From: Sorghum bicolor
Taxonomy: Eukaryota > Streptophyta > Magnoliopsida > Poales > Poaceae
Direction: 5' to 3'
Length of the DNA: 64,000 nucleotides
Assembly: GCF_000003195.3 (NCBI RefSeq)
Contig: NC_012873.2
Span: 42,154,061-42,218,060, forward strand
A program made the position numbers and the translations under genes. This document shows, in pieces, positions 43,294 through 55,904 of the stretch. The first letter of the stretch is position 1, and every line of letters begins with the position of its first letter. The notes under the pieces are model-generated. The model ran no database searches. It had not been told where the DNA came from and saw only the letters and a program-made list of their open reading frames with translations.

Positions 43294-46200
43294 TCAGGCT
43301 GCCGCAGGCAGTAACGCCTCCTGAATGTCGGCGATTCCTTCACCCGCCATGTCGATCAGTGCATCGTCAATCTCCATTGCTTGGGTGTCGTCCCAGTTGA
43401 ACATCTCAGCTAGTGCAGCAATCACATGGTCCGGCAGCGGCCCGTTGAACATGGCAACAAACTCCTGCAAGGCAATTTCAACAGGTTGGAGGTCGTCCTG
43501 CAATAGGCCAAGCTTCCTGCATAGGTTCTGCTGCGCACGCTGCATCTGCGTCATAGGTCGATTTTTGGTGAGGCGTGCACTGCGACGTACCGACGACATG
43601 TCGAAGGCTCGGCGCTGGCGTTTGCGCCGTTGTTGAACTGCTGGTGGCGCTTTCGACGGACTTGGGATGTTCTAAATGATCGGCGTCATAGTGCCGGTGA
43701 AGAAAGCAGCAACCCCTGTAGGTATTGGTTCCTCCAAGGGAGGGCTATCACTGTTAGCAAGGTGATCAAAATCGGGGATGCTAGGATTTTGAGCATTTAG
43801 ACCTGCAAAGAGGGCCCGGAATGCCTCAGCCTGTGTGTTGATGGTTGGTGAAGTGGGCTCCAGCACTTGCTGCATGCTGCTGGCCGGAGGGGTAGGCGCT
43901 GCTGCCTGGGCGTGAAGCTGCAGCTGATGGAGAGACTCACCCACGTCGTCGATTGAGCACTCAGCTATCGGTGGGGTTGTCGTCGCTGCGCCTCGTGCTG
44001 GAATGTCCCAGAGAAGGCGCGTGAAGATGCTGGACACCTGGACAGTAGCAGACGAGGCTTCATTCCCGTGTTTTGCCCCTAAGGTGTCCTCAGGCCAGCC
44101 ACTACCCTTTAGGCCAGCCACTGATGGCGACTCCATCAGGCCCAGATTGGTGGCCAGGCTGCAGGCCTTGTTGATGTAGTCGTTCAGGAGCACTTTCATA
44201 GCTGCAGCGAAGCCCTGCATTGCCATCCACTGCATAGCGTCTTGGAGCGCTATAGCTTGGACCTTGAACATGTCCTAAAGTTGGCAGCTCTGTATGTTCT
44301 GTAGCTGGTTCAGTTGTGGCAGTGTGTTCGGTAATTCATCAGGTGCCTTGCGCCCATCTTGCCGGTGGTCCCTGTGCCTGCCGCCATGCTCCCATGCTCA
44401 CCTGCGGGGCGAACGAGAGCACTCGCAGTACACTGGGGCATTGTCCTTGTAGCGGCCGTGGTAGTCACGGCCATGTCCACGGGCGTCGCGGCCCTCGTGG
44501 CCACGATCGCCGTGATAGTCGTCGTCGTCGTCGCCGTCGTGGTGACGCCTACGGTTATGACCAAGGTCATAACATTGATGGTCGTTGTTGTACTTGCTCT
44601 TGGAGCCACGACCGTCGTGGCGACTGTCCGCCTTGTTTCCACCATCATGGCCATCATGACGATGGTCCGCCTTACTGTCACCCCCACCCCCACGTTCGTT
44701 GTTGCCGCGGATGGTACGCGGAGGTGGTGGGTGGTGCGGGAACTCCTCAAAGACTCGCGGTGGCACCTGCTGTCCATCAATCACACCCAAATTCCATTCT
44801 GGGAGGCGACGCTTACCAGGGGTGAGTTTGCCGTTACTGTCGATGGTACTGACGGTGTAGTCGTGAATTTCTTCAAGGTGGATGATGACGCTGTGCTTGC
44901 GCCCATGCTGCCAGTGTTCATGCAGCGCCTCCGACACCATTATGGATGTCAGAACAGCATCCTTTGCACGGCTGGTGAAGGTTAGCCATACCTTCTTGGG
45001 GATGAGGCTCGAATTTGCGGTCCAAGCCCACAGGTCCACCGTCTTCGTCTCGGCCAGATGTAGCAGGTTCGTCTCGATGGTCTCCAAGGCGCAGCGCCTG
45101 CCTATGATGCGCTCCACGATCTCTGCATCCCAGGCATGGTTCGGGATGCCATCAAGGCAGAGCTTGACCCTGAACAAAAGGGTGACGACCAGAGCGTTCT
45201 TGAGGCTGCGCCACTTGATGAAATGGATGCCGATGCCGTGGTGCTTGGCGAAGCCCTGCTTGAGGGCCTAGGCACAGTGGTGGTGGTGCTTGAACTTGAT
45301 GAGGAAGGTCTCCAGAAAGTGTCTGGTGACATTGACATCACCATGGCGTAGTCTGAACTCTTCGCGCAGTACCGCCTCAATCTCCTTGGGTCCCGTACCT
45401 AGCGGAGCCGTCATGGCCCAGTGCACCACTGCTGTGTCCTCCCATTCGCGCAGGTTCGCGTCGATGGAGTAGGAGGTTGGGATGAGGCACTCGTCCTCCT
45501 CTGGACGGGTTCCCGGGTCGCCCAGCATCGCCATGAGAGCCGAGGTCGAAGGTGGGGGTGGTGGTGGAGGGGGAGCGATGGTGCTCTAGAAAGGAGGGGG
45601 TTGCAGGAGCTTGTTCACTGGCGCAGCCCGGCAGTCGTGCTGTCGATGACCGGAGCATTTGCAGTGAAAGCAGCGGACAGGGTCCCTGCAAGAGGTGGCT
45701 TTGTGGTCAGGCGCAAGGCACACAAAGCATTTCCCGTCCGTTTTGCTGCGGAAAGCTCTGAGAGCAGAGGAGACTTGGAGCTTTGGTCCACTTGAATGCA
45801 CTGCACGCTTGGTGGCTGGCCAGTAACTTGAATGTCGCCACCAATGCTTCCTTCGCACTTCATTCCAACTTGGGTCAGGCGAAGTGAATTCTCTTGGGTA
45901 AATCCGCTCCTGTTGTGAATTCTAGTGGCAGCCAGCTGAGCTGCGATGCGACGGGAAGCCATTACCTGTACTGTGGCGAGCGGGCGAGGCTGTGGCAGGG
46001 GCATGGCTGAAGTAAAAGCCCCTCTTGGGCACCCAGCTGCGACGCAATGGTGCGGCATGGCTGGCCGCACGGCGATGTGACGTGTCCCTGGTGATGACGC
46101 GGCTGGAGTAAGTGCTCCTCTTGGGCACAGTGAGGATGGATTTGAGGCGGGGCTGAGGTTGGTGAGGCCTGTCCCTCCGAGTAATTGCAATTGCTCCAAA

Positions 46201-46356
46201 TTTGACTGCTTCAGTGAACGTCAGCTTCTTGAGCTTTGCAGGCGTGGAATCAAGCGTGGCTGGAACTTCCAGGTCGTCATCTGGCGCGGGGCGTCGGGTG
46301 CGGAGCGGCGGCGGCGGGGCGGGGGGTGTCTCGTGTGGGGACTGAGGCAGATCCAT
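43294..46356 (-). pseudogene. LINE ORF1 (RNA-binding, two zinc knuckles)
   Basis: A start at 46356 (MDLPQSPHETPP) gives about 1020 codons on the minus strand. All recognisable parts lie in one frame, interrupted only by stops (45922, 45586, 45268, 44398, at least one at 44272-44397, and 43672). Pro-rich N-terminus; two adjacent CCHC knuckles (CFVCLAPDHKATSC and CFHCKCSGHRQHDC) near 45740-45660; a basic-acidic middle; and a conserved C-terminus (MSSVRRSARL, QRAQQNLCRKLGL, LPDHVIAAL) seen in grass LINEs. It would bind the element's RNA. Stops arise mainly at CG-containing codons, as expected from methylation decay, but I have not tested this. Confidence 0.85.
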
Positions 46357-46526
46357 CCTTGATGGGGTGGCTATTGGGGCTGTCAGGGCTAGGTGGAGTG
46401 GTGGGGGACACCGGGGCTAAGTGGATCTGGGAGGTGGAGCTCGGGCGGCGGAGGATCAGTCGGCGCGGCGATCTGGGTGCGGTCGTCGCCCGTGAGGGAG
46501 ACACTGCTAGGTTGGGAGGCATGGTT

Positions 46527-46538
46527 AAAAAACTTAAA
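46527..46538. repeat. LINE target site duplication, right copy
   Basis: AAAAAACTTAAA, mate of 39280-39291. Confidence 0.7.
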
Positions 46539-46582
46539 ATTAATTTTCATCTATTTTCAAAAGAGCAAAATTTGGGATGTTA

Positions 46583-49500
46583 GAGTGCAACATGATAGGC
46601 CGTCAACGACCGGTCATTAATCGGCATAGACAAAAACCACTATGGTCTAAAACCCCCACATGGCTCTATCTGGTCTTAGTTTATTCCTCAACACTTGGTT
46701 ATGAGCCATGACCACAAACATATTGCCAACCTCCTTTTGCTAACCACCTATAGCTCGTAGGTGATAGGGAATCATCCGACTTCTACTGGACTAAGCATAG
46801 CTAAGCATTAACTCTGAGCCTATACTAAATAGGACAAGGTATACGAAAGAGTGGTAACCAAGGGATATCTCATGCACCAACGGTTGCAAGCAACTCCTAT
46901 AACTTAAGGAAATAATATAACCACCATATGAATATGAAAAGTAATTAGTTAGCATAATTACTGGGAGACTTAGAATGCTCCAGGGCTTGCCTTTCTCAAA
47001 TGAGCTAGAACGATGGTCCGGGCACTCCTGTAGCTCCTCTTCCTACTCTTCTTCCTTGGTGGCCTCCTGCACCACCACTTCTGGTTCCTTGGGCTCAACT
47101 ACCACTTCGGTCTCCTATGATCCTATATAATGCATATGCTCTAGTGAATAGTCAAACGATGGATACAATATGATGCATGATGATGTAGATGCTTAATTAT
47201 GAATGATCAAGTTAACATGTATGGAATAAGTGCATACTTCTTCTTTGGTGGAAATGTATTGCCACACCAAGAACAAATATCAAACTTAACAAGGTAGTCA
47301 ACATCATCTAAGAACATGTACCATAAGAGCAAGTATTATAGTAGGCTATAAGCTGGCTAAATGCTGAGGTGGAGGAGAGAGAAGAGGAGAGAGGGTAGAA
47401 GCAGGTTGTAAGCTTATAGCCGGCTTAGACACAAGAACCAAGAAAGTTTGTGAGAGAGACAAGTGGGCCATGTATTAATAGTGATGAGCTAACCACTACA
47501 TTAGTGGGCTGTAAGACCTTACAGTCAGCAGCCGACTGTATTATTAGCCTTTCTCTAAGCATATGTCATCTACTGCCTTCTCTTCTACCACTACTTCGAC
47601 CAAAACATTACAACATTTCATCACATCACACTAGCATGTTTTAAAGTGCTTCAAAGATACACCAAACCATCTTAATTATCTTCTATTACTCATAATACAA
47701 CTAATTATTTACTTAATTAATAATAGGCTATAATAGCAACATATATGTTTATTGTTCAATGAATTCTGATAAAACTACAGTAGCTTATGTATTTCTAACA
47801 TATTCTATCATAAAATTTTCGCTGCATTTGGACATACAACATAGCCTACACAAAAATGAGGAATACACTAGGCATAAATCATGGAAAATACTTTATACAT
47901 GGAAAAGTTTCAAACAATAGATTTCATATTTTTCTTAATTACTAGCATAGGAATAATCTACAAAAATTTCTATATCATTATCATGCATATTTTATTTATT
48001 ACAAAATTCACAAAAGTAACCATTTTAAGCATTTAATTCACAACTTATTTTTCCTACACAGTACATGTCATGTTTTACATTTTCACAGATACTATACATA
48101 AATAAAAGATTAAAAAATGAGAATCACATTTTTTCTGAGCTATATTCTATTTACTCTACTTTTTACAATAAAACAACTTTAAAATAATTTAAATACAGCT
48201 ACATATAAAAGTATCCCAAAAATGACATGCAACATTTTTACCATGTAGATCTAGACATGCAGAGCACGACAAAATTTGTCTCAACATTTTTTGAGCCCTA
48301 TAACTCAAGTTATAAATTTTACAAGATTTAAAAACATTTTTGGAAATGATTTCTTTTATTTTTCAAAAAACCCTGGTGCCAAAAACACTAGATCCACCTA
48401 GATCTACACCCAAGGAGATCACCCAGTGGTTGACAGTGTGTCCCCCAACCCCACTTGCCAGCGACGCCAAGAGGGGGATGAGCTTCATTGAGTGGATCTC
48501 ACCACCAGTGGGGTTCCCGGCCACAGGGTCGGCATAAGTGTGCTCCCCGTAGCGAGGCGCTCCTATTGGTGCCCTTGGAGTGGCCGTGAGAGCTCTAGGG
48601 CGAGCTCCCCACCACGTATGGCAGAGCAATTGTGCTGCATGCCTGTAGCCGAGCCACTCCGGCCATGGCTAAGCCTGGTGAGGGGTGAAGGAGACTCAGG
48701 AGGACGAGGCAAAGTGGTTGCATGCAAAAAGCTAGAGAAAGGGTGGACAAGAGGGAGATGACAGCGAGGCCAGGAGCTCCGGCGAGCTCATGCGACTTTG
48801 GCAAGGGAGTCAAGTCGCTGGGGCACTCACCTCCGTGGTTGAGCGTGTGTAGGCAATGCGCGAGGCGAAGAGGAAGCTAGCACTGTGCTTGGATCTCCGT
48901 GAGGATGAGGTGGCCAGCACTGTGCTTGGATCTGCGTGAGCGCTTGAGCTTCGTGCGGCGGTGACAATGGCGCTCGGCCATGGCGCAACTGCTGCAGGGC
49001 TGTGCTGGGAGAGGGAGGGAGGAAGTGAGCGGGCAAGTGGGGGAGCGGGGTGGCATCCCAACCAGGTGAAGCCGGTCAGAAGACCTAGCCACCGCCCAAG
49101 CCCACCGCTCGTCGGCAACCACATGGCGTGTGGCCCACGGAGGGAGAGTGTAGATAGGCTGGGCCAAAAAAGGGGAGGACGGCCCCAATGCCTCTCCCTC
49201 CATTTTTTTAAATTTTCTTTTTCTAACTGTTTTTAAATACATTTTTGAACATTTTGCAGATAGTTTTAAAAGTTGGACCAAAAATAAAAGTTGTTCCAAA
49301 ATAAATTCTCTAGAACTTTCTTTAAAGTGTAACTCAAGATTCCAATTGGATTTTAAGGTGTAGATTAAAACTTAATTCTAGGTTTGAATAAAACCTTTTT
49401 ATTAGTTTGAATTTGAAACCTTTTTCAACGCAACTTGCTCCAAAAATAACATTTTGAAAGTTTTCTAAATTCATTTAGACACTAAATGATCACAAGCAAG

Positions 49501-49680
49501 CACAAGATTAAAACATAGCACCACTAACATAGCAATTTAAATTAATTCTTAAGTAACACATGAAATAAGCATCAAGTTGTTAAATGTTATGCAAGAGATG
49601 GTGCTTGATGCTCAAGCTAAGATGTTTATGTTAAGTTGATGAAGCCCTAATGCATACTTAACACTACGGGTGTTACAACC
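46583..49680 (-). repeat. Large non-coding LTR, minus orientation (chromovirus-like)
   Basis: No supported gene. On the minus strand it starts TTGTAACACCCGTAGTG at 49680, passes an AT-rich part (49680-49200), then a GC-rich part (49200-48360), then AT-rich DNA to 46583. It is homologous, inverted, to 50391-51763. The short open frames in the GC-rich part are not conserved between the two copies. A 37-bp imperfect tandem duplication lies at 48879-48940. Assignment to a chromovirus LTR is by general likeness. Confidence 0.6.
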
Positions 49681-50390
49681 CCTATTCTCTGGCAAAAGTT
49701 TTTAAATTTCAAAATAAAGATAAGTTTTCGAGGAGCAAAGTAGAATTAGGTTAGCCACCATATATATCATATATCCATACACATGCACATCTTGATTTGA
49801 TTTTATGACTTAACTCTCTTTGGATCCATTGTTTGACTTTATAATATATGATTCACATGTAGGCTCTAGCTTTCCTCCCTACCTATGAACTCCACATAAA
49901 GCCCTAGTAATAGAAAGAGAAAAGGTATAACATCTTTATTGCCTTGGTGAGGATCAACAAATATCACATATATTGAGACACTTGAGAGTGTTATACAACA
50001 GACTCTTTGAGTTTTATTTTTAAAACTTATAAAAACTCTGAAACAATAGTGAAACAAAGAACTTGACATAGTGCTTGACTTGATTGTTCTGTCTTTCAAT
50101 TGCTCAAGACCTAAGTGAAAGTTGAAAAGTTGTTGATAGTAATATGAGTAAGTTTGAAAGTTAGATCAGTTTTGTCTAATCAATAGGAGAATTTTGTTTG
50201 AAAGTATGTGTACTTTTTAGGCGTGAAAGCATTGAAGCAACTCCTGACCCAAGTTCGCTAAGTTTAAGTTTGCTAAGGAACTAGAAAATGGTTAGCTTAC
50301 GGGAGCTTGTTGACGGTAGTTAATGTCAACATTTATAGTCAAATAAACATGCATAGGGACATATTTGAAATCACCAATAAGGATTTAGGT
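49681..50390 (+). other. Athila 3' untranslated region plus first 83 bp of an LTR
   Basis: No gene. 49780-50307 resembles 31394-31966. A short purine run precedes TGTTGACGG at 50308, the start of an Athila LTR that breaks off at 50390. Confidence 0.65.
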
Positions 50391-51763
50391 ACACCCTAGT
50401 GTTAAGCATGCATTAAGGTCTCACAAACTTGACATAAGAATTTGTGCATAAGCATTAAGAATTATCATATCATGGCATTTCATGTTGATTGAGTATTTTT
50501 CCATGTGTACAATTTTAAGTGTTTAAAAGAATTGTTAAATAAGCATGTTATGCCTAAAAATAGTTGTGATGATTGATTAAGGTTTTTTAATGCTTCAAAT
50601 AATTTTAGAAACTAGAACTAAGTTCAGGGTTAAAAATAGTTGTGATGATTGATAAAGATTTTTTTAATGCCTAAATTTTTGGAGCAATTGGTTTGAAAAG
50701 GGGATTTAAATTCAAATTTTATAAAAAGGCTTATTTCAAAACCTAGAACTAGTTTAGGGTTGTAATTCAAAACCTATTGAGAACTTTGAGTTGCACCTTA
50801 AAGCAAAGTTGTAGAGAATTTAATTTTGAACAACTTTTATTTTTAGGTTAACTCCTAAAATTGTCTACAAAATACTCTAAATTACATTTGAAATTAATTT
50901 AAAAAATAAATTCAAAAAATATATAGAAAAGGGGCCACTGTGTGAAGTGGGTCGAGCGCTTCACTTCTCAGCCGACCTCGCTCCCCGCGTCCTGCGTGAG
51001 CGGCGCCTGGTGCTGGCAGGCCGTGCCCGCCGTGTGGCCGCCATGCGTGCTAGCGAGCACACCGCGTCAACAACGGTTGGCTAGTGACCTGGACGGCGCA
51101 CACACTCGCCTCGCCTCCCTCTCGGCATTCACCTGCGCTTGCCCTCGCTCTCCACAGCCATGCCATTCTGCCACCGTGAGCTCCACCACTCACCGCTGCC
51201 TCCCACTCTTGCTCTCACATGACGCCGACGCCACCTTGAGCTCTGCCTTGACCTCCTGCGTCACGTGTGCACGCTCTACCATCAAGATAAGCACTGTAGA
51301 GGCTGGGATTACCTCGCCACGTGTGCACGCTCTACCATCAAGATAAGCACTGTAGAGGCTGGGATTACCTCGCCAGAGTTGCAAGGGCTCATTGGAGTCT
51401 TTGGGTCCCATGGCCGGCTCTCGTCTCCCCCTCTCCTTCCCGACATTTGCATGTGTTGGCTTCGCCTCATCAGCGTGAACCTCTCCCGCTCCTCTACACG
51501 TGCTGTTGTGGCCGGAGATGGCCGGTCGCTAGAGAGCAATGCCGCCACTCCACCATTCGTGGCGGGGAGCTCGCTTCTAAGCTCCTCCGACCACCTCGAG
51601 GGCACTAATTGATGCGCCTCATCACAAAGAGCATGCTGGTGCCAACCCCATGGCCGGGGACTTCATCGGCGGTGATCTCCGCTCATCAGAGCTCTCCTTT
51701 CTCTGTACCACTGATGGGTGGGGCCAAAGACCCACCTGTCTGCCTCCATGTGTGTCTATATGT
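50391..51763 (+). repeat. Large non-coding LTR fragment, plus orientation
   Basis: No supported gene. An inverted counterpart of 49680 leftward: ACACCCTAGTGTTAAGCATG start, AT-rich part, then a GC-rich part from 50930. It is cut at 51763 by the Athila-like LTR. It holds the 56-bp tandem duplication at 51262-51373. Confidence 0.6.
51262..51373. repeat. 56-bp perfect tandem duplication
   Basis: Two identical copies, 51262-51317 and 51318-51373, starting CACGTGTGCACGCTCTACC. Perfect identity points to a recent event. Confidence 0.95.
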
Positions 51764-53251
51764 TGTTGACGGTTGTTAACCATCAAAATTATGTGTCAAC
51801 TAAGGAGAAGAAAAGGGATAAAAACTGAACATCACCATAGACTTAGAGTTTTCACTTACAATTTCCATGAGTTTTGGTGAATGTCTGTTTTTGTAGGGGA
51901 TTATTGGAATAAGAACAAAAGGAGATCCACATGTCGAATTTTCATAGTGAGAAGACCCAAACGTCAACTCCAGAAGACTCTAGAAGACTCAGGAAGGCGT
52001 GCCCTAAAACCTAGGGGCCACCTACCATAGGGCAGGGGCGGGCACCCAAGGGGGCAGGGCTGGCCGCCCAGAGACCTTGGCCAATCATAGCGAGTCTCGC
52101 AGATCCTGCGTCCATCGACTTTAAGGATTAATCTGAAGGCATGTTTAAGTCGGTTTGATCCAAGGGCTGTGGTGCTTCCTAGGGGGCTATAAATACAAGC
52201 CTACCCCCCTGTAATCAAGCTCAAAATTGAGAGAGAAAAATAGAATTATATTTTTATTCTCATCTAAGAATTAGAGCGAGCCATTAGAGCTAGGGATTAG
52301 AGATAGATTAGCTACTCCTAATTTTCATCTTCTACATATGATTAGATTAGATAGAGGAAGAGTCGGGCGCCTGTGCTCAGAATTTCTAGATCTTCATCAT
52401 CAGAGATTGGTATTATCTTTTATCTCTCTTTTGACTTTATTCTAAATATCATTATGTTTCTATTTATTATGTTCCTAGTTTATTTTAGTTCTACATTTGA
52501 TATGGTTATGATTGATAATGAGTTTATGTATATGTTTGCAAAGTGCTTAGCCCTCTTTGCAGGAGAGTTAGGTGATAGATGTCATGTAAGCATGGTGCTT
52601 AGATGTTGTTTATCTGCAATTACACCCTATTGGCCGGGTTGCGTGGTAGATCGTGGAAGTGACAGTTCCATTGAGTCCTTTGTATTCCATCCCCTGTTGG
52701 TAGGATAGGTACAACCACAGTTGCGTAGGAAGTCCAGCTTTGTCTTGGCTTTTTATAGCAATGTTCCTTATACATAAATGAAGAGTCTTTTGTGCTATAT
52801 ATGATAGTGTAGCATTAGAGTAGATGAATGACTTGATAAATTAGAACTACATAGGACTTTCTATCTCTTGAACTAATCAGACGTCTGCCTAATATTAAGT
52901 TGAGTAGTCTAAATCTAGTCTCCATATTCCCTGGGCTTCTATATTTTATATATCATATATCTAGTCTCTATATTCCCTGGGCTTATATTATGTATGTGAC
53001 TATGCAACCCAATCACTCATAAGTAGCCATGTTTTGCAAGTTGATCTCATTGTTTAAGTCCTTAGTTCTTTCCCTTGAGCTAAATATAAATAAGATACGT
53101 GGAATACTTCCCGGTGAAATGCTACAATGGTATTTAATCTGTACGCTTGCAGATCTTATATTTATTTTATTAGTGGACAGTTTTTATACCACACTTCTGT
53201 CGCCATGCTAGGGATGATAACTTAGCTTAAGTGGTGTTAGAAGTGTCAACA
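51764..53251 (+). repeat. Full LTR, module 1
   Basis: 1488 bp from TGTTGACGG to GTGTCAACA, with TATAAATA at 52188-52195. It is the only LTR of the array with the promoter part. Confidence 0.88.
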
Positions 53252-53259
53252 AGCATTTC

Positions 53260-53276
53260 TAGCGCCGTTGCCGGGA
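53260..53276 (+). other. Primer binding site, module 1
   Basis: TAGCGCCGTTGCCGGGA, two mismatches at most from the tRNA-Asp complement typical of Athila. Repeated after the LTR ends of modules 2 and 3. Confidence 0.8.
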
Positions 53277-53471
53277 AAGGAATAAACTTTTAGAAAAAAA
53301 TTGCGTAAACAGATACTTAATAAATGAGTAGGTAGCTTGCTATTCACCTCTACTTGGCAGGTTTACCCCTATTTGTTTTTCAAGGTAATAGCAGGATTGA
53401 ATCTGATTCACTCAATTGTTTATCTGAATTGGATCAATCAAGAAGGAAGCTCATTAGCAGTATTTGAAGTG

Positions 53472-55367
53472 ATGGCTGAAAAGACCTTGTGGGAGTTCTC
53501 TGCTCTAACAGCGGAGAACATCCGCAATGGTCCAATACTGAGAACAGAAAATATTGAGTTTGAGCTCAAGCCAAGCCTCATCAACATGGTGGAAGCTATC
53601 CAATATAGTGGAAAGGCGAATGAAGACGCAAGTACACATCTGCAGGACTTCACGGAGATTGGAAACACCATCGCCATAGAAAGAGTTAATCAAGATATCA
53701 TACTACTTCGCCTCTTTCCATTCTCAGTAGTGGGAATATCGAAGCAATGGTTCTATGCCAACAAAGAAGACATCAACACATGGGTAAAGTGTTCCAAGGC
53801 CTTTCTAGCAAAATTCTTCCCAATAGGCAAGACAAACGCGTTAAGAGGAAAGATTACCAACTTCCAACAGCAGAAGACAGAAACCATTTCAGAAGCATGG
53901 GAGTGTTTGCAAGGATACATTCAAGATTGTTCTCATCATGGAATGGACGAATGGTTACTCATGCAAGGCTTTTATCATGGATTAAATCAAAAGACACATG
54001 AGCACCTAGATACCACTGCTGAAGGATCATTCTTATCACTCACTCTTGGGAAAGCAAAGGAGCTTACGGAGAAGATATCAGAAAATCAAAGCTGGTCCCA
54101 AGACAAAGGTGAAGAAGCAATTGAAGAAGTAAATGCACTGTCCACCAAGATGGATGAATTGCTCCACTGGCTAGACCAGAGGGCCAAGTACAAGGAAGAT
54201 CAAAGGCCGATTGAAGCAATATCTAAATCAAATTCAAGTCCCACCGTCAAGAAAGTTCCACATCAACCAAATTGGAGACAACATCAAAATAGCCAAGGTA
54301 TGAACTCAGGTAATTTTACAAAGCAACCTTCTTTAAGAGAGATAATTATGCAGCAATCTAAAATCATTCTAGACATTAAAGCTAGGCTTGCTAATAATGA
54401 TAATACCTTGGAAGATATAAATGTCAATATGGATAGTTTCACATCTGCCATTAATGACCAACTTGAGTATAATAAAAAGATAGAAGGAAAAATAGCACAG
54501 TTGGCTACTGTGTTGCTTGTTGCCACCAACCCTGAGCAGGTAAAGAATATCACTACAAGGAGAGGGAGTTCTACCAAAGATCCTCCCTACCTAGAAGGTA
54601 CCAAAAGACCAGTGGTAATACCATCAACATTACCAACAATGGTGGAGAACGAGAACAATATTCCTAAAGACATACTACCAGAACCGGTCCAAGACCACGA
54701 GATGAGGCAAGATTTCCAAGACACCAATTATCTACTATTTCCTCGTCGGAATAGAAGACCACAACAAGTAGATGATCAGTTTGGTAAGTTCATGGAGGTA
54801 CTTCAAAAATTATATATCAATATACCTCTGCTAGATGTCATACAGGTCCCTACATATGCCAAGTACATCAGAGACATTCTTAACAAGAAGAGACCACTAC
54901 CATCCACTGAAGTAATCAAGCTCAGAGAAGAGTGCAGTGCGGCCATCCTCAATAAGTTACTAGAAAAGAAAAAAGATTCAGGATGTCCAACCATCGAATG
55001 TGCAATTAGAGATCAACAGTTTAACCATGCACTCTGTGACCTTGGAGCAAGTGTCAGTGTGATGCCCGCTTCTGTCTACTACAAGCTTAATCACACTGCA
55101 CTTGTGCCAACATCAATGTGTCTTCAGCTGGTCGATCAATCAGTCCAATATCCATTGGGCATCACCGAAGATATTCTACTCAAGATAAGAGACTTCTTCG
55201 TGCCAGTAGATTTTGTGGTACTGGATATGCATCCAGACTCAAGAATGTCACTCATTCTTGGGAGACCATTCTTGAGCACTGCCAATGCACACATTGATGT
55301 CAGGAAAGGATCTATCAAATTCACCATTAACGGTCAAGAAGAGCAGTTCACATTCAAGCCAAAATAA
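53472..55367 (+). CDS. gag-pr: Gag-protease of the Athila-like element, module 1
   Basis: ATG at 53472 (MAEKTLWEF) is preferred to the upstream in-frame ATG at 53337 because the same start is kept in modules 2 and 3. 631 residues uninterrupted. Capsid-like motifs: IQYSGKANEDASTHLQDF, LLRLFPFS, KQWFYANKEDINTW, KFFPIGKTNALRGKI and GFYHGL. I see no zinc knuckle. The C-terminal part holds a retroviral-type aspartic protease: ALCDLGASVSVMP with the catalytic Asp, then SLILGRPFLSTANA. The frame stops at 55365-55367 and no RT follows. It could supply capsid and protease, but the element must borrow RT and integrase. The most intact protein in this part of the window. Confidence 0.88.
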   Translation: MAEKTLWEFSALTAENIRNGPILRTENIEFELKPSLINMVEAIQYSGKANEDASTHLQDFTEIGNTIAIERVNQDIILLRLFPFSVVGISKQWFYANKEDINTWVKCSKAFLAKFFPIGKTNALRGKITNFQQQKTETISEAWECLQGYIQDCSHHGMDEWLLMQGFYHGLNQKTHEHLDTTAEGSFLSLTLGKAKELTEKISENQSWSQDKGEEAIEEVNALSTKMDELLHWLDQRAKYKEDQRPIEAISKSNSSPTVKKVPHQPNWRQHQNSQGMNSGNFTKQPSLREIIMQQSKIILDIKARLANNDNTLEDINVNMDSFTSAINDQLEYNKKIEGKIAQLATVLLVATNPEQVKNITTRRGSSTKDPPYLEGTKRPVVIPSTLPTMVENENNIPKDILPEPVQDHEMRQDFQDTNYLLFPRRNRRPQQVDDQFGKFMEVLQKLYINIPLLDVIQVPTYAKYIRDILNKKRPLPSTEVIKLREECSAAILNKLLEKKKDSGCPTIECAIRDQQFNHALCDLGASVSVMPASVYYKLNHTALVPTSMCLQLVDQSVQYPLGITEDILLKIRDFFVPVDFVVLDMHPDSRMSLILGRPFLSTANAHIDVRKGSIKFTINGQEEQFTFKPK

Positions 55368-55904
55368 GAGCTCAACTCTTCTGCGAAGATGGTAGATCAA
55401 GACAAGCTAGAAGAATTACCAGAGTCACCCACTCTGGAACCATCAGCGGAATAAATAATTTGGATGGTCCAGTTCGAAGGACACTAAACTGCGAACCCTT
55501 GCCGGAAGGTAACTTGGTATTTACCCCTACTTATTTTTTTTAGTTTATATATATATTTACTTTACAGTACTACATTATAAAATTCTATGCCCCATATAAA
55601 TAATTTTTCCTGTGTGTAACAACCTATTAAAAATATTTATTATGGTGGCATAAAAAGATTGATTTAGTTTACATATTTATTCTTAGCTTATTCTCATTTT
55701 TAATTCCTGCATTATATTTATATTTCTTGCATGGGGGGTCCACCACCATGGGTCCCACATGTCATAGACCTCACCTAACATACATCACATCACCACCTAC
55801 TCTCCTCCACTCACCCTCCTCTTTTCCACCGACCAAATCCACCAAATTTCCACTCACTTTGCTTAGGATTGAAGCAAAGTTTTCAGCCACAAAATTTGAG
55901 TGGA
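55368..55904 (+). other. Non-coding internal tail of module 1
   Basis: No gene. AT-rich, where RT would be expected in a complete element. It joins LTR sequence at about 55905 by a junction with little homology. Confidence 0.7.

Larger units (their letters stand above)
39292..46526 (-). mobile_element. L1-type LINE, full length, decayed
   Basis: 7.2 kb on the minus strand with ORF1 (double zinc knuckle) and ORF2 (endonuclease, RT, zf-RVT). The 3' end at the left is a T run followed by GAAACAGAACCGGCAGAAGAG, typical of grass LINEs (poly-A tail on the other strand). A 12-bp near-perfect duplication flanks it. Coding regions hold many stops, so it is old. Confidence 0.92.

Noticed and set aside
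44310..44985. Long plus-strand frames opposite the LINE ORF1 middle
   Set aside because: Shadows of a biased His/Asp/Gly/Arg-rich coding stretch on the minus strand; no independent support.
48340..49300. Possible exon with GT donor near 48830
   Set aside because: Same LTR GC-rich section as above; frames are short and not shared between copies.
50942..51612. GC-rich open frames of about 95-134 codons as a possible host gene
   Set aside because: They span a perfect tandem duplication in a non-coding LTR, and the inverted copy at 48360-49200 does not keep them.
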